Origin: Hydrangea macrophylla
Lineage: Eukaryota; Streptophyta; Magnoliopsida; Cornales; Hydrangeaceae
Length of the DNA stretch: 64,000 nucleotides
Reading direction: 5' to 3'
NCBI GenBank assembly: GCA_033977485.1
Contig: CM066984.1
Coordinates: 107,975,691-108,039,690, forward strand
Shown here piece after piece: positions 1 through 10,420 of the stretch. Made by a program: the position numbers and the translations under genes. The notes under the pieces were generated by a model, which did no database searches, had not been told where the DNA came from, and worked only from the letters and a program-made list of their open reading frames with translations. The number at the start of each line of letters is the position of its first letter. Positions within the stretch are counted from its first letter, which is position 1.

Positions 1-640
1 AGGCGGTCGCCTAGGGCCCCACATTTTGTTCATATTTTGCTCTTTAAAAGGGCCCCAAAAAATACTGAGTAGGGGCCAAAATAAATGTTTTATCTTTAAT
101 ATGTTGAACCAATTATAAAAGAGTCGAAGCAAATACTGAAAAAATAATAATAATAATAATAATTGTATGTGCCCCATTATAATCCAACCCACCCTAAATA
201 TTTAAACTAATAGTACTTATCTTCTCACTTTTTTGTTTAGCTCAACCTAAATTATTTTAGGTTGGATCAAACTTTATAAATTATTATCATAGATAAGCTC
301 TTAACAATTATTATCAATAAAAAGTAATAAAATGAACACATGTGGAATTACAAAAGGTCAAAGAGGCTAGTGGAAGGAGAAGAAAATCATAATCAGTATA
401 TACAATAAGGATTACAATTACTAAACCCCCGAATTCTAAAAAATGACCAAAAAAAAACTCACAAATCAACACTATAAGGTTTATAACATGTTTGATATAG
501 AAATTATACACGCAAACATGCATAAAATGACCCAAAAATTTTCGCTTCGGGGACGCTACTCCCGGACCCTCGTTGTTTAAAGGGTCCCGACTTTCAATAT
601 TCGCCTAAGACCCCCAATTTGTCAGGACTAGCCCTGACTA
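1..640. mobile_element. Degenerate dispersed repeat, copy 1 of 3 (R1)
   Basis: This is an AT-rich non-coding remnant. It has a block of GGGCCCC-type sequence at the left edge and, near 535-630, a line reading 'ccc aaaaa tttcg cttcgggg acgctact'. The same layout recurs at about 9,050-9,480 and 59,690-59,880. A stretch at 180-300 (CCACCCTAAATATTTAAAC...) also matches 9,110-9,250. I infer an old DNA-transposon family, possibly hAT-related, but neither terminal repeats nor target duplications can be read. A (TAA)n tract lies at about 142-163. Confidence 0.35.
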
Positions 641-1637
641 TAGCAATACTAAAATATAAGTTTAACATAGAGAAAATGACGCTTTGCATTAGAGAAGCTC
701 TAAGGCAGCAACACCGAGGCCAACCACAGAGAGAAGATTCTTAGGGGTGTGCATATAATGCCTAGAGAGTTAGAGGTTGTGTGGGAAACAAAAGACGTTT
801 TGTAGTTTTATATCAAAGAAGAACCATGCTTATATAGCTACTTTTGACTTTAACATTGGAGTTTGTATGAGAATTTGATCTTATTTTCACCATTCTCAAA
901 GATGCCCATAGAATAAGAACTCAAGATCCGGCCAATCTCACTCTTATATGATTTTTATGAAAATCATAATTATGTTAGTTTGATAAAGACTAATTTTAAG
1001 ACCGAGATTAGATTGGACACGGGCTCATTCACCAAAACACTTAATTAACATAAATAGTTCACTTATGTACTACATAATTGATTCTTTCAAAAAGATCCAA
1101 TACAAAATTTATATTCAATGTAATCTCATATAAACGATCAGGCTCTTATGTGAACATGGTAGAGTGAGCATACCCAATAAATATTATTTTTCGCCTTAAA
1201 AAAACCCACGGGTCGACAAAGCGGCTAACGAGTTCTTTCACACTAACAAAAAAATAATAATAATAATAATAATGTTCATCGAGTATTTTTACTCTACACT
1301 GCTCACTGCTCATATAAAATCAGGCAAGCTTCATCATGCCCTCATCCTGACATTGATAAATGATGATGAAACGCAACGCAAGCTGTCCACACTTCCTTTA
1401 ATGCAATCTACCAACTAGCCCTGGACACACATAATGTGGCCCCATGCATTCGTAATTTCTTCTATCCATGTTGGCCATAGGTCTAGTGATTTCAATGGAG
1501 GATTTAGTTCTGTAGTACAATTTTCAAACGGCTACCGCTCAAATTCGGTTCCAAGAACAGGGAGGTCCACACAATTCATGTTTTGGAAGATCATAAAGGC
1601 GGTAGGACATACATGCATATATATATATATATATACA
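641..1637. other. Intergenic, no gene recognised
   Basis: No open frame with a recognisable family was seen. A (TAA)n microsatellite occupies about 1,253-1,273 and an (AT)n tract about 1,617-1,635, next to the foldback element that follows. Confidence 0.6.
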
Positions 1638-1990
1638 AAGATTTTCTAAAGAGGGCCTTCTCTTTATTAAAGAGAGGACCTCTGTTTTTGCCGTCGGATC
1701 ATGTTTAAAAACTGTTAAATGACAAAACTACCCTTAATAAAAACACGATATATACAGTTAAGCTCTAAAGAGGGCGCCCTCTCTTTATTAAAGAGAGGGC
1801 CTCTGTTATATACAGTCAGGCTCTAAAGAGGGCGTCCTCTCTTTATTAAAGAGAGGACCTCTGTTTTAACTGTCGGTTCGTGTTTTTATTAAGGGCAATT
1901 TTGTCATTTAACAGTTTTTAAACACGATCCGACGGCCAAAACAGAAGCCCTCTCTTCAATAAAGAGAGGACGCCCTCTTTAGAGAATCTT
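1638..1990. mobile_element. Foldback MITE with repeated internal hairpins
   Basis: The left arm begins AAGATTTTCTAAAGAGGG at 1,638 and the right arm ends in the inverted equivalent at 1,990. The arms stay complementary for over 100 bp, through the GCCGTCGGATC and TTAAATGACAAAACTACCCTTAAT segments, so the transcript would form a long hairpin. The short palindrome CTCTCTTTATTAAAGAGAG recurs four times, once slightly degraded. The two central copies lie in a tandem unit of about 60 bp (around 1,750-1,868). The flanks are TA-rich, so the target duplication is ambiguous and no superfamily is assigned. Confidence 0.75.
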
Positions 1991-2002
1991 TAATATATAT
2001 AC

Positions 2003-3099
2003 TCTATATAATAAGAAGACTGCCACATTTAGCAAGCACGTCAAAAAATATGAACTTCCTCTTTTGCCCTTCATTATATCATAATTACTCAAATATCTAT
2101 CTATACATCGTAAGGATATATTGATTTCTGTGAGGGTATATCTGTCATTTTGGACAAATAATTACATTCAAGTCAGCTTTTAAAATTTTATTTAATATAA
2201 TAATGAGGTTTTAATCAACAATCTTGTGTCTAATTACATTTGAATCAACAATTTTTGGGAGATTTATTATTGACTTCAAAAAAAGTCAACAAAAGTGGTT
2301 ATTTTGGTGGCTATTTAGAAATTGGTCACTAATATTTACAATTTGGTCAACTTCTTCTCTCAAATGAGGTTTCAATCAACAATTTGTGTCTAATTACATT
2401 GGGATCAATAAATTTTGGGATATTTATTATTCACTTCATAAAAAGTCAAAAAAGTGGCTATTTTAGTGGTTATTTAGGAATTGGTCACTAATATTTCCAA
2501 TTTGCTCAACTTCTTCTCTCAAATTTAGGATTCATATATTGTAATATGTGTAATTGCATTTAGGTCAGCAAGTTTTGGAATATTTATTATTCACTTTAAA
2601 AAAAATTTAAAAAGTGACTATTTTAGTGGCTATTTAGGAATTGGTCACTAATTTCACATTTTGGACAACTTCTGCTCTAAAAATTAAGTTTGGTATATCT
2701 AAAATGTCAAATAAAGTGATTATTTTAGTAGCTATTATGAATTGATCACTAATATTTATATTTTGGTCAACTTCTTCCCTCAAATTCAGGATTTATAGAT
2801 TGTATTTGAATATCAATTAAGGCCTATAAACACATTCATGCCATTTTTTTTTAGAGAAAATACCATACTTGTGTCATATATTTTTAGTGGCGCTTTATTA
2901 GTTACATTTACTACTCATGTATAAGATAGTCATAATTATCAACTTCTTTCAAAAGAGTTTTAGATTAAATAGTTACATTTACAATTTCCTATTTAACTGT
3001 TTTAACATCTTATTACCTCTAATATCATGATTAATACACAATATATCTAGGAATACAACTATCCGACGGACACGTGCCTTGCACGTGCACCCACACTAG
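2003..3099 (+). mobile_element. Probable non-autonomous Helitron
   Basis: The 3' end is typical of plant Helitrons. A perfect 7-bp stem (CACGTGC / GCACGTG, 3-base loop, 3,071-3,087) is followed about 8 bases later by CTAG at 3,096-3,099, with T as the next base. The proposed 5' end is TCTATATAATAAGAAG at 2,003. No Rep/helicase coding is present. The interior carries three to four degenerate direct repeats with 100-160 bp spacing (around 2,280-2,790), each containing a near copy of ATTGGTCACTAATATTT. The 3' end is well supported; the 5' end is inferred. Confidence 0.65.
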
Positions 3100-3300
3100 T
3101 ATATATATATATATATATACAAAAAACACTTCTCCTGCAGACCAGTCTGCAAGTTATAACTTGCAGACTTCGTTTGCAGCCGTCAGATCAATATGTTTCA
3201 TTAAGGGTATCTTTGTCATTTCACATGATCCAAGAGCTGAAAACAGAAGTCCGCAAGCTCCCTGCAGCCACTTGATCCTTGATCAACAAAGCATTTCCAA
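3100..3300. mobile_element. MITE-like palindromic fragment
   Basis: A perfect 24-bp palindrome at 3,145-3,168 (half-site GTCTGCAAGTTA) is followed by GCCGTCAGATCA and a TTAAGGGTATCTTTGTCATTT segment. The same order is seen in the arms of the foldback at 1,638-1,990, so this looks like a diverged relative of that family. It lies about 300 bp beyond the stop codon of the RING gene. Confidence 0.45.
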
Positions 3301-3597
3301 TTAACCCAAAAAAGGAAAAAAGAGAGAAAGTAAAGAGACTTGTAAAGAAGGATAAGAACCATCCATGACGGTACAAAACTTTTATACATAATGATGATCA
3401 AGTACAAAGACCCCGGCTCATTATTGACACAATGGAACTAATTACACAAGGCTGTGTGGGAAAATGGTAGGTAGTATAACCGACTAACCGAGTGTTTACA
3501 ATAGCAAAATCCTAGAGGTTATCAGGTTAACACTAAGAATCATTAAAATAACTCCTTTAATTCTGTAATTATACAAACCCAAAAAAAAAAAAGATCA
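3301..3597 (-). other. 3' flank / probable 3' UTR of the RING gene
   Basis: This is non-coding sequence immediately downstream (minus strand) of the RING-H2 stop codon and presumably includes its 3' UTR. No clear polyadenylation signal could be fixed by eye. Confidence 0.4.
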
Positions 3598-5207
3598 TTA
3601 GAGATCCCTTCGGCATAACGGGCAAGAACCGTGTCTCACCAGCCACTTATCAATGCAAGGGAGGTGAAACATGTGATGACAATGAGGCAAACTTCTAACA
3701 GTCTCTCCAAGCTGAAAGTCCTGCATGTACAGAACAAAACACCGTTGATTAGATGAGTTTTTCACCGTTTTGGACACCAGTTGCTCCAAAAGCGTAAACT
3801 ATTAGATCTTTCGGCCCAGCATTGCAATATCAAGCGCGCGCCATCTCGCTTGTGGAGAGGCAACAATCAAAAATATCACAATGGAGACATTTAATGGAGC
3901 TAGATAAGAAAGTGCAACATGCACACTAAAAAAGGTCATAGAGATTTGAAAACAAGCCCTTCAAAACTAAGGTTCTGATACCATGTTAAGTAGCTAGTTG
4001 CTTAAAAAGCTTTAAACTACTATGGTTGGTTTGCACGTCCATCAATTAGAATGGGTCATATTCACAATTCGTATAGAATTTCGGTGTAGAAAGCTATCAT
4101 TTTTAGTAAGGCCATTAAGAAAAATGAGAAACATAATTACGTTTCTTCTTACATTGCTATTTCTAGCCTCTTTTCTTTTTTCTTTTTCTTTTTTTTGAGA
4201 TGAAACTATTCAATGATAGCATAATATTATAAGCAACTCCAATTTTTTATTTTTTATTTTTATTTTTTAAGAAAAAGATCTATTCAAGAATCCTAAATCT
4301 AGCATTCACAATTAACTCAACTTAATTCATGCTTATAACATAAATAGAGATCAAGTACTAGACAAATCACGGAGTACCTGAAGGCACACTGAACAAGAGA
4401 CTCTCTCTCCAGAGGCATCTACATTATTGTTGCTGGTGATTGTGATCTTTGGGATCTTTTCAACTGAATCTCCGGGCAATCCCTTAGACCCACCGGTATC
4501 AAAGATATTTTGGACCTCCTCAAAGTTTGTTTCGACAGCACCCATCTAATTACACAAATCGAAATTGTAAGCAAATGAAAGTGAAAATTTGGCAGTGTAA
4601 TCTAAGCATTTAAACAATACTGAATATCACATAACACCTGACTTTGCACTGCACTTAGCATGGCCGGACCAATCCGCTCCCGAACAAGTCTACCACTTAG
4701 AAGGCTTGCAATAACATCAATCTGCACAAAAGAATTATATACATATTACACACACACACACACACAAGTATATACAATTACACACGTATATAGCAGAAAT
4801 TCACGTCGAGCTATTGCAGCTCAATTTGATGCCAGAATGTCGATTTGAAGTCAAATAATGTATTATGCATATTTTTTTGCAATGTTGTAGGTGGATTGGA
4901 TCTCCAATTTTAGCAGTATTCAAAGGAAATGAACTCATAGTGATAGAGGACAGAGTGCTCACCAAGTAGAGGAGACACACGATTCCGGATTCATCTGATT
5001 GCCAAAGAACAAGCGATGATTCGAAGACTTCAATAGAGAAAACAGCTCCGGAGATAGCTCCAACCGCTGCCCCTCTAACAAAACCACTCTCCGTCTCTTG
5101 GCCTATCAAAGCTCCAGTCATTGCTCCCAATAATGTACCCACTGCAGGTAACATGGCAAATCCCTTCATTGGTTTCAAGTCTTCCAAGGAATATAGGAAA
5201 TATATAC

Positions 5208-5255
<48 letters not shown>

Positions 5256-5941
5256 TTCTTTGAGAATGCAGCTCCTCTATGAAATTTAACAACTCTCCGC
5301 TTTTTTGATGTAAAATGTTTTACGGAAAATACTTTCACATTTTTAAATCAAAACAAACGAGCGCTAGTATAAGGAATTATAAACAAGATCTGTCCTTATT
5401 CTATATATGTATGCTAAAACAACAAAATGATCCGGAGTAATAAGCATCAAATCATTTATTTATGGCAAACCTATTTCTCTCACCAAAATTCAAATCAAAC
5501 CAAACCAAACAATGATATATATATATATATATTCACAGCATAATAGTGCCACAAATAATCAAAACCCATACATGCACAGAACTCTTAACATATAACCAAA
5601 TCGCAATTTGTAGCAGACCCACAACATATAACCAAAACAACTCAAGAATTAATTGACAGTTTATCAACAAATCAAAATAATTCGTGAAAAATGAAAAAAG
5701 GGGGCAGAAGGAGAAAACAAACATAATATGAACAGAAAAAAAAAAAAAAAACAGAGGAAAGAAATTACAAACCTAATGCAAAGAAGAAGGTGAAGATCGC
5801 AGAGAATATATTCCCAATTATTACAGAAACAGCGAATCTGAAGTACTCTTTAACCCTATCGACCAAATTCCCAATCGAAAACGAAGATGTTGATGACGAT
5901 GATGAAGGCAATGAACGAGACGAGTAGGCGTAGAACTCCAT
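3598..5941 (-). CDS. NEP1-interacting protein-like RING-H2 protein (five exons)
   Basis: A membrane-anchored RING-H2 protein, probably an E3 ubiquitin ligase. Arabidopsis NIP1/NIP2 of this family are reported as thylakoid proteins that tether the RNA polymerase RPOTmp. Minus-strand exons are 5941-5773, 5141-4963, 4721-4638, 4545-4378 and 3720-3598. All introns are GT-AG and the phases join without a break, giving 240 residues, close to the family length. The start ([10 protein letters not shown]) opens a Ser-rich leader that could be a transit peptide. A hydrophobic Gly/Ala-rich segment spans about 37-95, including [12 protein letters not shown]. The RING ligands are C195, C198, C214, H216, H219, C222, C233 and C236, with W226 at the usual E2-contact site; the protein ends CRRDL as in homologues. 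Introns 1 and 2 carry (TA)n/(TG)n repeats. The gene looks intact. The family call is firm, but plastid location is inferred from homologues. Confidence 0.93.
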
Positions 5942-5980
5942 TGATTAGTACACAAATTTAGTATAGCTGCTAATGGCTGC

Positions 5981-5992
5981 TCTATTTATATA
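5981..5992 (-). promoter_or_regulatory. TATA box of the RING gene
   Basis: On the minus strand this reads TATATAAATAGA, a good plant TATA box. It lies about 40-50 bp upstream of the ATG at 5,941, so the 5' UTR would be very short if this box is used. Another start further upstream, beyond the (TA)n tract, is possible. Confidence 0.5.
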
Positions 5993-6027
5993 TAGATATA
6001 CAGATACATATACTGTATATATATTAT

Positions 6028-6030
6028 ATT

Positions 6031-6069
<39 letters not shown>

Positions 6070-6070
6070 A
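6028..6070. repeat. (TA)n/(TG)n microsatellite in the RING gene promoter
   Basis: A (TA)n run of about 24 bp merges into a (GT)n run of about 16 bp, upstream of the TATA box. Length variation here could alter promoter spacing. Confidence 0.85.
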
Positions 6071-6306
6071 AATGGTTAAGATAACTTAAAAAGAAACCCC
6101 ATAAAACCAAACTCGCATTTAAAGCTTTCAATTGAATTTAATACTCTTTCTATTTTCAATTGGATTTAAAAAATAAATAAATAAATAAAAAAGAGCTTGT
6201 TTTGACAAAATTGGGGTCAGTCCACAAAATGATCAAAGGGTTGGGTTTTAATTTCTATCACTCGTTTTTCCTCTTCCCGTAGAAAATAGAGAGAGATATG
6301 TATAAT

Positions 6307-6492
6307 GAGTAATGCTAGGCACACTTTGAAATCCACATTGAATTTGACATCTTATGCTTTGAATACATGCACCTTGTGCTGTATAAATTTTTTGCACTTT
6401 TCAATGCACCACTTACATAGCACATGGTACATGCATTTAAAGCTAAGTATCAAATTTAATGTGAATTTCAAAGTGTGCCTAACATATTACTC
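6307..6492. mobile_element. MITE with 9-bp TSD (Mutator-like family M9)
   Basis: Terminal inverted repeats begin GAGTAATGCTAGGCACAC on the left and match the right end over about 40 bp with a few mismatches. The 9-bp flanks at 6,298-6,306 and 6,493-6,501 are identical (ATGTATAAT). A 9-bp duplication is the mark of Mutator-like elements. There is no coding capacity. Related copies are at 9,552, 12,369 and 61,470, with a partial one at 56,334. Confidence 0.85.
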
Positions 6493-6501
6493 ATGTATAA
6501 T

Positions 6502-6739
6502 ACTGTAATGTATTTAATGTGTGTACATTATTCGGAGAAAGAGATATTTTAGAAATTGGATAGATACAGTGATACATATGAAACCATGACATCAGCAATT
6601 GGGCATTGGGCCACCGACCACTAAGCCCACCATGAATTTAGGACCTACAAACGTGGACCGTAGACTCCGAGAAGTTATTCATTCCGTCACTTTACGTCAT
6701 CATCCAACTGATATGGTCTGATGTTGATGCCCCCAATTA
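6502..6739. other. Intergenic, nothing recognised
   Basis: No gene, repeat boundary or motif could be supported in this short stretch. Confidence 0.5.
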
Positions 6740-8965
6740 CATAAGTGCGCAGCTATGGTCTTTCAAGATTTTTTAAAATTATATTTTAGTATATATAATT
6801 TTTTAAATCCTCCCCCCAATTATTATATTAGAAATATATTGTTTAATCCCTTATTATGCAGATTTTATATATTGAGTGCATTTAAATTAGATAGTTATGA
6901 AATCAATCCCTTAATTGGTGTACAATTCAGGAATTAGTCCTTTTCCCTAATTTTTATTTTTTTATATTACCTTTATACCCTTTATCTATTTTAAATAGAA
7001 ATTAATTTGAATGTGTTATTTTTAGTCATTTTATATTGTAATAGAAGTGGAGGAGTTATGGGATCATGCCTTCCTTAAATTATGGTAGTTGATTGTGTGT
7101 GGTTTAAATTTGATTTTAAACTGCAACATATAGGATAATCACAATTCAAAATTTTTTGAATTCTAGATTTCTCACTGTTGTGATTAAAAAGGTAATAAAT
7201 TTGTTTGCATCATCGCTTAGTTCGTTATAACTGTACAAGCACGTACGTGATAAATTTGTCACTGATGTTTAATAGCGTGCCAAATTTATTGCGATTGTGA
7301 CAAATTTATCACTCAATCTTATTGAGAGATTCACATATATGTTCGTCATTTGCATTTTTGAGTTCGTGGAGCTTTACCTATGGGTTTTGAATGTGAGAAA
7401 TTTTAAATTATGCCCATGCATAAAGTGAGAAATTTTGGATTATTTGCCAAAAAAAAAAGTGAGAAATTTCATGATTGAACAAGCAATTTTTTTGTGTGTT
7501 ACAATACTCTTCAGTAAGATTCATAGGTTTGTTCTTTATTTTGCATTTTTTATTTGGTTTATTTATGTGTTTTGAAGGTGAGAAATTGATTTTATTTTTT
7601 GAGAAATTTCGCATTATCTCCATTCAAAAAGTGAGAAATTTGTTTTCAACAAGTGACAAATTTGATTATGTGCATTTATGGCTGGTAAAAATAAGGAAAT
7701 AATGATCCCAAAAATTAAGGCATTTTCCATATTTACTCAACTATCCTTACTTATCTTTTGGTTTCTATGTTTGAGAAGTTGTATGAAAAATTTACTTATA
7801 TTTTGGTTTCTACTTTTAAGTGAGAAATTTCTCACTATGTGGCTGAGAAATTACGGGGTGAGAAATTTCCCACCCTTTGTTCTATATTAAGAAATTTCTC
7901 AGTCAAACAGTGAGAAATTTCTCACTTTGTCAGATTTTAACAATCATAAAGCAAAGTGTGAGAAAAAGTGAGAATTGTTGAGAAGTTCATGTTCATTTTG
8001 ACAGATTTTAACAATCACCAAATCATTAGATTTTTTACGTATCATATCGATTTGTTGAGTTCTTAGAAAATGTGTGAATTTCTCATTTTTTTTAATGTGA
8101 AAATTGTTATGACAAAGTGATAAATTCTCAGTTACAGAAAGTGAGAAATTTATATAACAGGATGTGAGAAATTTCTCACGAAAGAACAGAATGTGAGAAA
8201 ACTATAGAACAGAAAGTGAGAAGAAGAAAAAAAGTATTTTCCAAATACAGATTTTTGCAATATCAACAAAAAAATTATCACTACCATCATGATCTACCCA
8301 CTATCACCAAACAGAAACAAAAAAAAAAAATTACAATTGATGTAAGCTTCAGATCCTTCGATTGCTTCGTGATCTCGAGGAGTCTCGATGACTCCGACGA
8401 CGATTTGTATGATAATTGGTTCATCAATCGGAGAAAATTATCTGGATCCATAAGAAAAATATATCTTCAATTTCGGTTAGAAGTTTTTAGATCTTCTCAA
8501 GTGATGGGTCGTCCACATCACTACCATCAATTTGCCACCCAAAATCACTACCATCATCATTAACATACCCACTATCACCATTATCATCGTTGAAGAAACA
8601 CATTTCTGTGTAGTGATGATGGTAGAGAGAGAGAGTGATAGACAGATCGCGAGAGAGAGAGGAAGGGAGAGAGGCATATTGAGAGAAAATAAAGAGAGAT
8701 CGTGAAATATACATATGTATATATATGTTTAATCTGAGCAATTTTTGGGGTTTTAATTCCAAACCCCTAATTTCAAGGTGATAGTAGAGAGAGAAACATT
8801 TGACAGTTTTCACATATATATACATATATATATATATATATATTTATAATATGGGGGTATTTTGGTCCTCTAAATAAGTGAGGGACTAATTCTTACTTTG
8901 TGTTATGCTAAGGACCAATTTCTAGAAAGAGAGGCTATAATGGGCTATATATTAAGTATCCCTTA
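6740..8965. mobile_element. Putative large DNA element with GTGAGAAATTTCTCAC array, copy 1
   Basis: From 7,395 to 8,220 there are about 16-18 copies of GTGAGAAATT or its extension. Three are the full 16-bp palindrome GTGAGAAATTTCTCAC (7,820-7,835, 7,910-7,925, 8,164-8,179). Blocks reading AGGAATTAGTCC (about 6,930) and its inverse (about 8,890) suggest inverted ends. The segment at 8,340-8,420, with GATGACTCCGACGACG, looks gene-like but has no sustained frame. The right part (8,850-8,960) matches the inverted complement of 10,430-10,560, so this is one of two oppositely oriented copies. The exact ends are uncertain. Confidence 0.5.
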
Positions 8966-9542
8966 TTATATAATCTTAAAAAAATATTGGTTTTGCTCAA
9001 AATAAGAATTTTGTATCTAGCATATATTGGATCAATTGTAATTGAATCACTCAAAATTTGAAACAAATATATAATATATTGTATTGACCTAATTGTAATC
9101 TAACACATCCTAAATATTTAGACCAATAATCTTTCTCTACACTTACTATTTGATGCAACCCATGTTATTTTACCACATTGTTTTCTTCCTTCTCATATAC
9201 CATTGAACTCAACCCAAATTGTTTTATTATCAAATTTTACAAATTAGCACTTTTAACATTTAAAAAAAAAAAAGAAGGTAGTGATACCGTTGAACCCAAC
9301 CCAAATTGTTTTATCATCATCGCAAATTTTGCAAATTAGCACTTTTAACATAATTTTTTTTTTTTAAAAATGGGATTAATCTACAAGCATCGCAGAATTA
9401 CAAATAGACCCAAAAAATTTCGACTCGGGGGTGCTACCCCCCCTCCTACTCCCAAAGTTGTAAATTTTGGCTCCATCCTCGCACATAAGGTCATGTGAGC
9501 ACTAAAGACTGGGAGGTTATGATAAGTGAGGAATGATGTGCT
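8966..9542. repeat. R1 remnant (copy 2) with local tandem duplication
   Basis: A segment reading TTGAACYCAACCCAAATTG followed by TTACAAATTAGCACTTTTAACA-like sequence occurs twice in tandem, about 89 bp apart (about 9,203 and 9,291). Downstream, 9,400-9,470 matches the right end of the 1-640 remnant. No gene is present. Confidence 0.5.
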
Positions 9543-9551
9543 TTTAGAAAT

Positions 9552-9733
9552 GAGTAATGCTATACTTCTCAAATTTCTATCCCAAAAGTACTTTCCAAAT
9601 GATGTGGCAGTACAGCTAGGTCTAATATAATGGGACCAGTTGAATTTTAATTGAAAATTGTTTATCTGACTCCACTGTCACATTATTTGGGAAGCAGTTT
9701 TGGGATAGAAATTTGGGAAGCATAGCATTACTC
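9552..9733. mobile_element. MITE with 9-bp TSD (family M9)
   Basis: The inverted ends GAGTAATGCTATACTTCTC and GAGTAATGCTATGCTTCCC continue as near-perfect inverted repeats for about 60 bp. The flanking 9-mers TTTAGAAAT (9,543-9,551) and TTTGGAAAT (9,734-9,742) differ at one base. Non-coding. Confidence 0.85.
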
Positions 9734-9881
9734 TTTGGAAATAAGGGGCCATGACTTATTGTCATACCACTTTTTTTATTGGCCATGTGGCACAATGTAA
9801 TAGGGGCATCACACACTTCAGTATGATAATGTAGTGTGACAGGTTCACTGGTTAATTTCTAAATTATACCATAGGGGATAG

Positions 9882-10101
9882 TAGGGGTGAAACCAAACCG
9901 ACAAAAATTGAAAACCGAACCGAAGATTTTTGGTAGATTTTTTTTTTCAAATATATTATAAGCCAAAAACCGAACCCAAAAAACAAAAAAAAAAAAACAC
10001 AACAAACCTGAACAAAACTGACATAACCGAGCATAGTTGGTTGGTTTTTTAGTGCCAAAAAATTAAAAAAATCGAACCAAACCAAACCATTTTCACCCCT
10101 A
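9882..10101. mobile_element. hAT-type MITE
   Basis: The 220-bp element starts TAGGGGTGAAA and ends TTTCACCCCTA, flanked by perfect 8-bp duplications GGGGATAG (9,874-9,881 and 10,102-10,109). An 8-bp TSD with TAGGGGTG termini indicates the hAT superfamily. The interior is rich in AACCGAACC/AACCAAACC motifs, as in the larger hAT insertion at 47,668-48,724. Confidence 0.9.
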
Positions 10102-10109
10102 GGGGATAG

Positions 10110-10420
10110 TAATCCAGGATTAGCCTAGTTAAAAGGAACTACTTGTCCAATCCGCATGAGGCCATCAAACATGGCCTAAGGACATTTTGGGGGATTTAAC
10201 TGTTTCAATTAAAAGGACTAATAGTCCAGTATTTGGATCCCTAATCTCACATGAAATTATCAGCCATTTTTCACTAAATAGTCTAAAACTTGGGCCACTA
10301 ATTAACACAGAAAAGTAGGGTTTAGTCCAATTAAAATGGATAATTGTCCAATCTGAACAAAGACATCCAAACAAAACCTTAAGGTTCTAATATTAAGCTA
10401 CGTACCCAAACCAATATTAC
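10110..10420. other. Intergenic with short direct repeats
   Basis: Segments similar to AATTAAAAGGACTAATAGTCC and related TTGTCCAAT blocks recur at about 10,130, 10,205 and 10,330. This is probably a decayed MITE, but neither end can be defined. Confidence 0.3.

Noticed and set aside
4801..5338. Open frames reading through intron 1 of the RING gene, with His-Thr and Ile-Tyr repeats
   Set aside because: They extend exon 2 into the (TG)n/(TA)n repeat of the intron; the splice sites at 5,141/5,772 give a protein collinear with the family.
8216..8825. Opposing open frames as a small gene pair
   Set aside because: Low-complexity (GA)n and CATCA-rich translation on both strands, inside the putative element at 6,740-8,965, with no homology motif.
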